Origin: Colwellia sp. D2M02
Lineage (GTDB): Bacteria > Pseudomonadota > Gammaproteobacteria > Enterobacterales > Alteromonadaceae
NCBI RefSeq assembly: GCF_018860755.1
Contig: NZ_JAHKPW010000027.1
Location: forward strand, 1 to 42,173
DNA: 42,173 nucleotides
Reading direction: 5' to 3'
Part shown: in pieces, positions 16,698-24,819 of the stretch
Layout: the number at the start of each line of letters is the position of its first letter
Position numbering within the stretch: the first letter of the stretch is position 1
The notes under the pieces: generated by a model
What the model was told of the DNA's origin: nothing
What the model saw: the letters and a program-made list of their open reading frames with translations, nothing else
The model's database searches: none
Translations under genes and position numbers: made by a program

Positions 16698-18386
16698 TTA
16701 GCCCGCTAATAGTTCTTTGGCATTTGCTAAGCTGTGTTGAGATATTTTATCACCAGCAAGCAAGCGAGCAATTTCTTGGACACGGCTTTGCTTACTAAGT
16801 TCCGTTACACTTGTTTCTGTATGTTCACCATCAGTTAATTTACTTACAAATAATTGTTGGTGGCCCTTACAAGCAACTTGAGGTAAGTGGGTTACACAAA
16901 TAACCTGAGTGTTTTTTGCTAGTTGTTGTAATTTTTTGCCAACCATTGCTGCGGTTGGACCACTAATACCAACATCAACTTCATCAAAAATAAGGGTAGG
17001 AGTTACTACTTTGTCAGCCAAAATAACTTGCATAGCTAAGCTAATACGCGAGAGCTCTCCGCCAGAAGCAACTTTATGCATAGCTTCAAGTGCTTGGCCA
17101 GGGTTAATACTAACTTGAAAGTTAATTTCATCAACTCCGTTAATACTGATTAATTCTTTGTTCGCGCTTTTCGTGGTTTTTTGGTTGCTAACGGCAATAT
17201 TAAATTGTCCGTGGGGCATATTTAATTCTTGCATACTATGACTAATGAGTTCACTTAAGCTCGTTGCGGCTTGTTGTCTTGAATGAGAAAGCGCAGATGC
17301 AGCATCAAAGTAAAAGCCTTTAACCTTTTCTAATTCTTCAATAACGGTGTCTATACGCGACTCATCGTTTGAAATATTAGTGAGCTCTTGTTTTAATTCT
17401 TGATGAAAACCTACAAGCGCATCAGGTGATAATTGGTGTTTTTTAGCTAGTTGTAAAGCGCTAGAGTAACGCTCCTCAATCATATTGTAACTTTCAGGGT
17501 CTAGCTCAACTTGTTGATAATAATGTTTTAACTCATCATTAGCTTCATCTAGTTGTATTAATGATTCATTGAGTAAAGCGGCAACACTCTCAAGTTGGTT
17601 ATCAACACGAGCGAGCGCGCTTATATTGTCATTACAATGCCTTAAGGTATCAATAATATTAAAGTTTTCATTTTCAGACATGCTTTGTAAAGTGCTTAGC
17701 GTAGTATCAAGTAAGTCTTGTGCATTGCTATGTCTTTTATAGTCGGCCTCAAGGGTAGTAAATTCATTTTCTTGTAGGTTAAATTCATCAAGCTCAGTTA
17801 CTTGGTATTGTAATAGCTGCTGTTTAGCCTCTCTTTGTTGCTTGTTTTGTTGCAACAATTCTAGCTCTTTCGTTAACTTTTTATATTGCTGAGCATAATG
17901 TTTTACATCATCAAGTAATACTTGGTGCTTGGCATAACCATCAAGTAATTGACATTGATGGCTGGCTTTGACAATAAGTTGGTGATCATGCTGACCGTGT
18001 ATATTAATTAATAATTGACCAACTTCTTTAAGTTGCGCTAATGGTACTTGGCTGCCATTAATGTACGCTTTCGAGCGACCTTCTGCTGAAATAACGCGTC
18101 TTAATATACAGTGGCTTTCTCCCTCTAAATCAAGATCGTGGGTTTGTAGCCATTGCTGTGCAATAGTATTGCCTTTAGTGTCGAAGTTAGCGGTTAATTC
18201 GGCTTTTTTACAATGGGGCCTAACTACATTAGTCGTGGCTCTATCACCCAAACATAAGCCTAATGCATCAATGGCAATAGACTTACCCGCGCCAGTTTCC
18301 CCAGTAATTGTTGTCATGCCTGCTTGCCAGTCAATCTCAAGAGAGCGGACAATCGCAAAATTTTGTATATTAAGTTGCAGTAACAT
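16698..18386 (-). CDS. recN: DNA repair ATPase RecN
   Basis: SMC-like repair protein acting at DNA double-strand breaks, 562 residues (E. coli RecN about 553). It starts with the N-terminal half of an ABC ATPase, Walker A GETGAGKS at residues 29-36. A long coiled-coil middle follows (about 150-370, rich in Leu, Gln and Glu). The C-terminal half has the signature LSRISLAMQ, Walker B TLIFDEVDVGISG and a D-loop/H-loop VTHLPQVA. The promoter region carries a perfect LexA box 43 bases before the start, so it belongs to the SOS regulon. Downstream is bamE and upstream is nadK, as in E. coli. Confidence 0.97.
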   Translation of the reverse strand: MLLQLNIQNFAIVRSLEIDWQAGMTTITGETGAGKSIAIDALGLCLGDRATTNVVRPHCKKAELTANFDTKGNTIAQQWLQTHDLDLEGESHCILRRVISAEGRSKAYINGSQVPLAQLKEVGQLLINIHGQHDHQLIVKASHQCQLLDGYAKHQVLLDDVKHYAQQYKKLTKELELLQQNKQQREAKQQLLQYQVTELDEFNLQENEFTTLEADYKRHSNAQDLLDTTLSTLQSMSENENFNIIDTLRHCNDNISALARVDNQLESVAALLNESLIQLDEANDELKHYYQQVELDPESYNMIEERYSSALQLAKKHQLSPDALVGFHQELKQELTNISNDESRIDTVIEELEKVKGFYFDAASALSHSRQQAATSLSELISHSMQELNMPHGQFNIAVSNQKTTKSANKELISINGVDEINFQVSINPGQALEAMHKVASGGELSRISLAMQVILADKVVTPTLIFDEVDVGISGPTAAMVGKKLQQLAKNTQVICVTHLPQVACKGHQQLFVSKLTDGEHTETSVTELSKQSRVQEIARLLAGDKISQHSLANAKELLAG

Positions 18387-18414
18387 AGCTTGCCTCAGGC
18401 TTTAGCCCAAAAGT

Positions 18415-18456
18415 AAAAAAAACAGTTACTGTTAATTTATACAGTAACTGTTTTTT
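18415..18456 (-). terminator. Terminator-like hairpin after nadK, overlapping the recN LexA box
   Basis: A 16-bp perfect stem (18417-18432 with 18441-18456) with an 8-nt loop. On the minus strand it is followed by a run of eight T. It lies 100 bases after the nadK stop and upstream of recN, so it should insulate recN from nadK transcription. Confidence 0.75.
18427..18446 (-). promoter_or_regulatory. LexA (SOS) box of recN
   Basis: The 20-bp palindrome tactgttaatttatacagta contains CTGT-N8-ACAG, the gammaproteobacterial LexA consensus, with the conserved flanking TA. It ends 41 bases before the recN start codon, the right place for LexA repression. It forms the top of the hairpin at 18415-18456. 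Confidence 0.9.
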
Positions 18457-18557
18457 GTTCAAGTAATATTTGCAATTATTTGATGATATTTTGAACGTGT
18501 TTTATTAACACATTGAATTTATTTCTATTTAATAAAAGTAAGCGTTATTGTTGAGGT

Positions 18558-19439
18558 TTAGTAAAGTTTATTACCCCAGCTTAATTTACTACGCAATACA
18601 TTGAAGTAATCATGACTTAATGGGTGAATAAGCCGAATACTACATTCACTCTTTTTGATAATAACTTCATCGCCAGGCATTACCGCTAAAATAACATGAC
18701 CATCGCAACTTACTTGTAAATTGTCATGGTTATCGTTTGAGAGTAATAACTTAATTTCACTGTTACCATCAACCACAATAGGGCGACTTGTTAAGGTATG
18801 CGGAAACATTGGCACTAGTGAAAGTGCATTTAAGTTAGGCGTTAAAATAGGGCCGCCAGCTGACATAGAGTAAGCGGTTGAACCAGTAGGGGTTGATACA
18901 ATTAGCCCGTCAGAGCGCTGACTAAACATAAATGAGCCATCAATATGCACTTCAAATTCAATCATGCTTGCTACTTTACCCGCATGAAGTACTGCTTCAT
19001 TAACCGCGCTATTTGAGCTTTTTAACTTACCGTGACGATATACTTCTGCTTCTATAATAAAGCGTTGCTCAGAGCGTGATTTTCCTGCCAGTATTTCTTC
19101 TAATGGTGCAATAATATCGCTAGGGGAAAGATCGGTTAAAAACCCTAAATTACCGCGGTTAACACCAATAACACCAATGTCAAAACAAGAAAGTACGCGT
19201 GCGGCACCTAGCATATAACCATCACCACCAACAACAATGGCAAGATTTGCTTGCTCGCCAATATCGGTTAAGGTGCCTGTTTTTGCCTCGTGAAGGTCAA
19301 GGTGTTGGGCAACTGATTGCTCAATAATAACGTGATAATTTTTTTCGGTTAAATAGTGGTATAGCTTGAGTATAGTCGCGCTGGCACCATCATGTTTTGG
19401 TTTACCAATAAGGCCAATTGTTTTATAAAGTTGAGCCAT
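18558..19439 (-). CDS. nadK: NAD kinase NadK
   Basis: 293-residue ATP-dependent NAD kinase, making NADP (E. coli NadK 292). The catalytic GGDG loop is in [16 protein letters not shown]. The second conserved block is [13 protein letters not shown], and the NAD-binding block is [16 protein letters not shown]. Gene order grpE (divergent)-nadK-recN-bamE is that of E. coli, leaving little doubt. It is divergent from grpE across a 166-base spacer and stopped downstream by the hairpin at the recN LexA box. Confidence 0.97.
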   Translation of the reverse strand: MAQLYKTIGLIGKPKHDGASATILKLYHYLTEKNYHVIIEQSVAQHLDLHEAKTGTLTDIGEQANLAIVVGGDGYMLGAARVLSCFDIGVIGVNRGNLGFLTDLSPSDIIAPLEEILAGKSRSEQRFIIEAEVYRHGKLKSSNSAVNEAVLHAGKVASMIEFEVHIDGSFMFSQRSDGLIVSTPTGSTAYSMSAGGPILTPNLNALSLVPMFPHTLTSRPIVVDGNSEIKLLLSNDNHDNLQVSCDGHVILAVMPGDEVIIKKSECSIRLIHPLSHDYFNVLRSKLSWGNKLY

Positions 19440-19535
19440 TGTTAGGTCTGCTTTTTATATCCATAATAGTGGCAGTTTCGCTGGATTTTATCTCATTGTA
19501 AAGTTCACATTTTTATAATTTGTTGATAATTGATG

Positions 19536-19564
19536 CTTGAAAGATTTTTCATAGTCCCCATAAT
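19536..19564 (+). promoter_or_regulatory. Heat-shock (sigma-32) promoter of grpE
   Basis: The -35 cttgaaa (19536-19542), a 13-base spacer, and the -10 ccccataat (19556-19564) match the sigma-32 consensus CTTGAAA / CCCCAT closely. It lies 42 bases before the grpE start codon. Confidence 0.9.
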
Positions 19565-19605
19565 GACAGCAATAGTTAAAAATGACGCTTAAAATTGAGG
19601 TTTTC

Positions 19606-20241
19606 ATGACAACTGAGTCAACGACAAATAAAAACGAACAAACGCTTAGCCCTGAGCAATTAGCTGACGAAATAGTACAGCAGGCAGAGGAGCAAGTTGA
19701 AGAGCAACACGAGCATGCACATGAAGTACTTAGTGCAGAGCAAGAAAAAATTAATGAATTAGAATTAGCATTAGTGGCAGCGCAATCTACCGTTTCTGAT
19801 CAAAAAGACTCTGTGATTCGTGCTAAAGCTGAAGTTGATAACGTACGTCGCCGCGCAGCTCAAGATGTAGAAAAGGCGCGCAAGTTTGCATTAGAGAAAT
19901 TTGCCGGTGAAATGTTAGTTACGGTTGATAACCTTGAACGTGCTTTGCAAAATATTGATAAAGAAGACGATAGTAAAGCAGCCGTGATTGAAGGTGTTGA
20001 GCTAACGCTACAAGGTTTAACATCATCTTTAGAGAAGTTTGGTGTTAAAGCGGTTGACCCACAAGACCAACCATTCAATCCTGAATTTCATCAAGCAATG
20101 TCTATGCAAGAAGTACCTGGTGTTGCGCCAAACACAGTTATTGCCGTGATGCAAAAAGGTTACGAGCTAAATGGTCGATTAATTCGCCCAGCAATGGTAA
20201 TGGTATCTAAAGCTGCACCGAGTGTTGATGAGTCAGCATAA
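19606..20241 (+). CDS. grpE: GrpE nucleotide exchange factor
   Basis: 211-residue co-chaperone that releases ADP from DnaK. A disordered acidic start ([12 protein letters not shown]) is followed by a long coiled-coil helix (about 40-95), then the conserved [19 protein letters not shown] and the beta-domain [15 protein letters not shown] use ATG 19606, preceded by GAGG at 19597-19600. An in-frame ATG at 19582 lacks a better site and would begin just after the promoter. The family length is near 200. Under a sigma-32 promoter and ended by a strong terminator, so it is a single-gene unit separate from dnaK. Confidence 0.96.
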   Translation: MTTESTTNKNEQTLSPEQLADEIVQQAEEQVEEQHEHAHEVLSAEQEKINELELALVAAQSTVSDQKDSVIRAKAEVDNVRRRAAQDVEKARKFALEKFAGEMLVTVDNLERALQNIDKEDDSKAAVIEGVELTLQGLTSSLEKFGVKAVDPQDQPFNPEFHQAMSMQEVPGVAPNTVIAVMQKGYELNGRLIRPAMVMVSKAAPSVDESA

Positions 20242-20268
20242 GTTATTACTACCGCCTTATTAGGTATT

Positions 20269-20297
20269 AAAAACCAGACGTTCAGTCTGGTTTTTTT
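20269..20297 (+). terminator. Intrinsic terminator of grpE
   Basis: An 11-bp stem (20269-20279 with 20285-20295) with a 5-nt loop and a T tract, 27 bases after the grpE stop. Confidence 0.92.
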
Positions 20298-20411
20298 GTT
20301 TATGGCGGGTGTAAATGATAATGCTTACCAGTGCAAGGTTAACAAATAATAGAGGCAAGGTAAGTCGTAAAAATTATTTTTAAAATAAAATGAAATTTTT
20401 ATAAATTTTCT

Positions 20412-20439
20412 ATTGAAAAGCATTTTCCCACCCCCATTA
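20412..20439 (+). promoter_or_regulatory. Heat-shock (sigma-32) promoter of dnaK
   Basis: The -35 attgaaa (20412-20418), a 13-base spacer and the -10 ccccatta (20432-20439) fit sigma-32. It lies 71 bases before the dnaK start. The spacing is identical to that of the grpE promoter. Confidence 0.85.
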
Positions 20440-20510
20440 ACTATTTCAACAATTGATTAATTAATATTATTCTCTTTTGAGAGTAAACGTAATAGATAGG
20501 AGCTTCCCTC

Positions 20511-22430
20511 ATGGGTAAAATCATTGGTATTGACTTAGGTACAACTAACTCTTGTGTTGCTGTATTAGACGGCGACAAAGTTCGTGTTATTGAAAATGCA
20601 GAAGGTGACCGTACCACTCCTTCAATTATTGCTTACACTGAAGATGGCGAAACATTAGTAGGTCAACCTGCTAAGCGTCAATCTGTAACCAACCCAAAAA
20701 ATACATTATTCGCAATTAAACGTTTAATTGGTCGTCGTTTTGATGACGAAGAAGTACAACGTGATATTAAAATTATGCCATTTGGTATTGTTAAAGCAGA
20801 CAACGGTGATGCATGGGTTACTGCACGTGACAAAAACGTAGCGCCACCACAAGTATCAGCTGAAGTTTTAGCGAAAATGAAAAAAACAGCTGAAGATTAC
20901 TTAGGTGAAACAGTATCAGAAGCGGTAATTACTGTTCCTGCTTACTTTAACGATTCACAACGTCAAGCAACTAAAGATGCTGGTCGTATTGCTGGTCTTG
21001 ATGTTAAACGTATTATCAACGAGCCTACAGCCGCAGCACTTGCTTACGGTATGGACAAAAAAGAAGGCGATAAAGTTGTTGCCGTATACGATTTAGGTGG
21101 TGGTACTTTCGATATTTCAATCATTGAGATTGACGAAGTTGAAGGCGAGCACACCTTTGAAGTATTAGCGACTAACGGTGACACTCACTTAGGTGGTGAA
21201 GATTTCGATAACCGTTTAATCAACTATTTAGTAGCTGAATTCAAAAAAGACCAAGGCATGGATTTAACAACTGATCCATTAGCGATGCAACGTTTGAAAG
21301 AAGCGGCAGAAAAAGCAAAATGTGAACTTTCTTCTGCACAACAAACTGATGTTAACTTACCTTACATCACTGCAGATGCTTCTGGTCCTAAGCATATGAA
21401 CATTAAAGTAACTCGCGCTAAGTTAGAGTCTTTAGTAGAAGATATGGTTAAAGCAACGTTAGAGCCACTTAAGCAAGCGCTTAAAGATGCAGACTTATCA
21501 GTAAGTGACGTAAACGACGTTATTTTAGTTGGTGGTCAGTCACGTATGCCTATGGTACAAAAAGCGGTTACTGAGTTTTTTGGTAAAGAGCCACGTAAAG
21601 ATGTTAACCCTGATGAAGCCGTAGCCGCAGGTGCAGCGATTCAAGCAGGTGTACTTTCTGGTGATGTTACAGACGTACTTCTTTTAGATGTAACGCCATT
21701 ATCATTAGGTATTGAAACTATGGGTGGTGTGATGACTAAAGTTATCGATAAAAACACAACTATCCCAACTAAACAGTCTCAAACGTTCTCAACGGCAGAT
21801 GATAACCAATCAGCAGTTACTGTACACGTAGTACAAGGTGAGCGTAAGCAAGCATCAGCTAACAAATCTCTTGGTCAGTTTAACCTTGAAGGTATTGATC
21901 CAGCACCACGTGGTACACCACAAATTGAAGTAACATTCGATATTGATGCTGATGGTATTCTTCACGTTACTGCGAAAGATAAAAATACGGGTAAAGAGCA
22001 AAAAATTACCATTAAAGCGTCTTCTGGTTTATCAGATGATGAAGTAGAACAAATGGTACGTGATGCTGAAGCGAATGCTGATGAAGATGCTAAGTTTGAA
22101 GAATTAGTACAAGCTCGTAACCAAGCTGACGGTATGGTTCATGCTACTCGTAAGCAAGTTGAAGAAGCTGGCGATGAGTTACCAAGTGAAGATAAAGAAA
22201 AAATTGAAGCTGCACTAACAGAGCTTGAAACAGCAATCAAAGGTGATGATAAAGAAGCTATTGATGCGAAATCTCAAGCATTAATGGAAGCGTCAGCTAA
22301 ATTAATGGAAATTGCTCAAGCAAAACAACAAGCACAAGGTGCTCCTGAAGGTGCAGCTCAAGAAAGCGATGCCGCTCCAGCTGATGATGTTGTTGACGCT
22401 GAGTTTGAAGAAGTTAAAGACGACAAGTAG
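20511..22430 (+). CDS. dnaK: Chaperone DnaK (Hsp70)
   Basis: 639-residue Hsp70 chaperone that binds unfolded peptides in an ATP cycle with DnaJ and GrpE (E. coli DnaK 638). The N-terminal ATPase begins [17 protein letters not shown], with the phosphate-2 motif [13 protein letters not shown] and the adenosine motif [13 protein letters not shown]. The interdomain linker [13 protein letters not shown] is intact, followed by the substrate-binding domain and helical lid. The tail ends [10 protein letters not shown], the usual C-terminal acidic motif. Codon use is strongly biased, as in highly expressed genes. It has a ribosome site TAGGAG and a sigma-32 promoter. Confidence 0.99.
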   Translation: MGKIIGIDLGTTNSCVAVLDGDKVRVIENAEGDRTTPSIIAYTEDGETLVGQPAKRQSVTNPKNTLFAIKRLIGRRFDDEEVQRDIKIMPFGIVKADNGDAWVTARDKNVAPPQVSAEVLAKMKKTAEDYLGETVSEAVITVPAYFNDSQRQATKDAGRIAGLDVKRIINEPTAAALAYGMDKKEGDKVVAVYDLGGGTFDISIIEIDEVEGEHTFEVLATNGDTHLGGEDFDNRLINYLVAEFKKDQGMDLTTDPLAMQRLKEAAEKAKCELSSAQQTDVNLPYITADASGPKHMNIKVTRAKLESLVEDMVKATLEPLKQALKDADLSVSDVNDVILVGGQSRMPMVQKAVTEFFGKEPRKDVNPDEAVAAGAAIQAGVLSGDVTDVLLLDVTPLSLGIETMGGVMTKVIDKNTTIPTKQSQTFSTADDNQSAVTVHVVQGERKQASANKSLGQFNLEGIDPAPRGTPQIEVTFDIDADGILHVTAKDKNTGKEQKITIKASSGLSDDEVEQMVRDAEANADEDAKFEELVQARNQADGMVHATRKQVEEAGDELPSEDKEKIEAALTELETAIKGDDKEAIDAKSQALMEASAKLMEIAQAKQQAQGAPEGAAQESDAAPADDVVDAEFEEVKDDK

Positions 22431-22506
22431 TTATTACTACTTTGGCGGACAAGCGCAATGCATGGGTGTACACACTTATGCTTTGCGTTATAGTTAACCC
22501 GCTGAA

Positions 22507-22596
22507 AACGTTAAACTAACGTTGTCAAAATTTAAAGCGTCGATATTTTCGGCGCTTCTTACGTTATAACATAGCGTAAATGTTAAGTTGTAACGT
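22507..22596 (+). repeat. Three successive hairpins between dnaK and dnaJ
   Basis: Three inverted repeats in about 90 bases. They are aacgtta/taacgtt (22507-22513, 22517-22523), aagcgtcg/cggcgctt (22535-22542, 22550-22557, one G-U pair) and acgttataac/gttgtaacgt (22561-22570, 22587-22596, one G-U pair). None has a proper T tract, so they are more likely RNA processing or partial attenuation elements than a full terminator. Confidence 0.55.
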
Positions 22597-22645
22597 AAAT
22601 AAATAATTAATTCGCGCGAGCGTAGAACAAAGAAAAGAAGTCATT

Positions 22646-23782
22646 ATGTCAAAACGTGATTATTATGAAGTATTAGGGGTTAGCAAAGACGCCTCGGAAA
22701 GAGATATTAAAAAAGCCTATAAGCGCTTAGCGATGCAATTTCATCCTGATCGTACTAAAGGTGATAAATCTAAAGAAGAGCAGTTTAAAGAAGTTAAAGA
22801 AGCTTACGAAATTCTGAATGACGATCAAAAACGTGCGGCCTATGATCAATATGGTCATGCTGCTTTCGAGCAAGGTGGTCATGGTGGTGGCGGCGGAGGT
22901 TTTGGCGGCGGTGGCTTTGGTCAAGACTTCGGCGATATCTTTGGCGATATTTTTGGTGGCGGCGGTGGTCGTGGACGCCAACGTCAGCAACGAGGCTCAG
23001 ACTTACGTTATAACGTAGAACTTAGCCTAGAAGATGCAGTTAAAGGCAAAAGCCTTGAGATTAAAGTACCTACGTATGTTGCTTGTGAGCCTTGTGATGG
23101 CTCTGGTGCTAAACCAGGCACATCAGCAAAAACTTGTTCAACTTGTCATGGACATGGCCAAGTACAAATGCGCCAAGGGTTATTTGCGGTTCAACAAACG
23201 TGTCCTACGTGTAATGGTCAAGGCAAGGTAATTTCTGATCCTTGTACTTCATGTCGTGGTCAAGGGCGTGTTGAGAAAACGAAAACCTTATCTGTTAAAA
23301 TTCCTGCGGGCGTTGATACCGGTGATAGAATTCGTTTATCAGGTGAAGGTGAAGCAGGTGAGCATGGCGCACCAGCAGGTGACTTATATGTACAAGTGAA
23401 TGTACGCGATCATGAAATATTTGTTCGTGATGAAAACCATTTGTATTGTGAGGTTCCTATTAGTTTTACTACCGCAGCATTAGGTGGCGAAATTGAAGTG
23501 CCGACCTTAGGCGGTAAAGTTAAGCTTAAAGTGCCTAAAGAAACACAAACTAGTAAGATGTTCCGTTTACGTGGTAAAGGTGTTAAATCAGTACGTAGTT
23601 CATCTACTGGTGATTTAATGTGTAAGGTTGTAATTGAAACACCAGTGAATTTATCGGGTGATCAATCTGACTTACTACGTCAACTAGAAGAAAAAATGGG
23701 TAAAAGTAGTAAAAAACACAGCCCTAAAGAAACCGGTTTTTTTGACGGTGTGAAAAAGTTTTTTGATGACTTAAAAAGCTAA
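22646..23782 (+). CDS. dnaJ: Chaperone DnaJ (Hsp40)
   Basis: 378-residue co-chaperone that delivers substrates to DnaK and stimulates its ATPase (E. coli DnaJ 376). Residues 1-70 are the J domain with HPD in FHPDRT. A Gly/Phe-rich linker follows (about 75-110). The zinc domain has four CxxCxGxG repeats: [24 protein letters not shown] and CTSCRGQG. The C-terminal peptide-binding region includes [15 protein letters not shown]. It is probably transcribed with dnaK through the hairpin-rich 215-base spacer. A strong AAGAAG-type ribosome site precedes the start. Confidence 0.98.
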   Translation: MSKRDYYEVLGVSKDASERDIKKAYKRLAMQFHPDRTKGDKSKEEQFKEVKEAYEILNDDQKRAAYDQYGHAAFEQGGHGGGGGGFGGGGFGQDFGDIFGDIFGGGGGRGRQRQQRGSDLRYNVELSLEDAVKGKSLEIKVPTYVACEPCDGSGAKPGTSAKTCSTCHGHGQVQMRQGLFAVQQTCPTCNGQGKVISDPCTSCRGQGRVEKTKTLSVKIPAGVDTGDRIRLSGEGEAGEHGAPAGDLYVQVNVRDHEIFVRDENHLYCEVPISFTTAALGGEIEVPTLGGKVKLKVPKETQTSKMFRLRGKGVKSVRSSSTGDLMCKVVIETPVNLSGDQSDLLRQLEEKMGKSSKKHSPKETGFFDGVKKFFDDLKS

Positions 23783-23824
23783 TTCAACTTAAGTTATTAT
23801 TGGTGACTTTATTCGTTACCCATT

Positions 23825-23859
23825 AAAAAATCCCGTATGAATAATGCGGGATTTTTTTT
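23825..23859. terminator. Terminator after dnaJ
   Basis: An 11-bp stem (aaaaaatcccg 23825-23835, cgggatttttt 23847-23857) with an 11-nt loop and T tract. It ends the dnaKJ unit and may also act on the convergent Lrp-type gene. Confidence 0.9.
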
Positions 23860-23921
23860 GACTAAAACTTAGGGAGTATAAAAGTAGTTAAAGATAACGC
23901 TGTTGTATATTACCCATCATA

Positions 23922-24389
23922 TTACTCGTCAAAGTTAGGTAAAATACCACTGCGACTATGTTCGAATACTAATGATGTTTCAACAGTAGTGACTTCATCT
24001 CGGGAGGTAATGTTTTTGAAAACAAATTGACGTAAATGCTCACTATCTTTCACTGACATATGAATATAGTAGTCGTAACCACCACCCATATGATAAAGAC
24101 TTAATATTTCAGGGTACTGTAAAAGGTCGTCTCTAAACCGGTTTACAATTTCTTCGGAGTAGGGCTGTAGCCTAATAGCTGCAATGGCTTCTATATTTCC
24201 GCCAATGTTGTTTAAGTTAACATCAATAAATGCGCCTTTAATTACATTACTTTGCTTTAAGCGTTTTACACGCTCTAGGCAGGTTGAGGGGGCAATACCT
24301 ATTTGTGCCGCAAGTTCTTTATTGGTGATATCTGCGTCATTATATAAAATAGTTAATACTTGCAAGTCGATATTATCTAGCTTCTTCAT
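23922..24389 (-). CDS. Lrp/AsnC-family transcription regulator
   Basis: 155-residue regulator with an N-terminal helix-turn-helix (DNIDLQVLTILYNDADITN, then KELAAQIGIAPSTCLERVKRL) and a C-terminal RAM ligand-binding domain (IAAIRLQPYSEEIVNRF to VTTVETSLVFEHS). Such proteins sense amino acids or related small molecules and bind as octamers or hexadecamers. Its target is not known. It is divergent from the mrp operon across a 430-base spacer, which makes regulation of mrp or of itself the first thing to suspect. It is convergent with dnaJ. Confidence 0.9.
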   Translation of the reverse strand: MKKLDNIDLQVLTILYNDADITNKELAAQIGIAPSTCLERVKRLKQSNVIKGAFIDVNLNNIGGNIEAIAAIRLQPYSEEIVNRFRDDLLQYPEILSLYHMGGGYDYYIHMSVKDSEHLRQFVFKNITSRDEVTTVETSLVFEHSRSGILPNFDE

Positions 24390-24819
24390 TGGTCACCTGT
24401 AAATGAATACTTCTTAATTAAGCTAAATACTACACTTTATATAGGTAGTACGACTAGTGTTATAAGGGTATTATTTGAATTTTTAACATAAAAACTCGGT
24501 AAATCCGAATTATGTGAGATTTTTCAAGATAAATGTACAACTAAATAGTGCTTTAATTTTACTTTGTTTAATTGGTATTCAATAATAATTAAAAGAGTAT
24601 TTTCCTACTAGCGTAATTAAAATTTTGTGGAAAAAATCGTCTATTGTTAAGTGTGTACAAAATCGAACAAACTAGAATTACAAACTATAGACAACTTAAA
24701 GACTAATACAGTAAAATCGTTGCCAATATTGCGTGTCTTACGCTATTAAATATATGAATCATCACATTAAATATGGTGTACAGTCGTAATTATACGACAT
24801 TATAAAAAAGGTTTACTCT
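24390..24819. other. Divergent regulatory region between the Lrp-type gene and mrpA
   Basis: About 430 very AT-rich bases without a gene. It must carry the promoters of both flanking units. The clearest element is a short palindrome near mrpA at 24783-24798. No sodium riboswitch consensus that I recognise is present. Confidence 0.5.
24783..24798. promoter_or_regulatory. Palindrome just upstream of mrpA
   Basis: Arms gtcgta (24783-24788) and tacgac (24793-24798) around atta, 21 bases before the mrpA start codon. A repressor operator or a short leader hairpin is plausible. Confidence 0.35.

Noticed and set aside
18415-18456. Reading this hairpin only as the nadK terminator.
   Set aside because: The centre is a perfect LexA box at the right distance from recN, so a simple terminator call is incomplete.
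24390-24819. Sodium or other riboswitch before mrpA.
   Set aside because: No recognised consensus elements; only a short palindrome.
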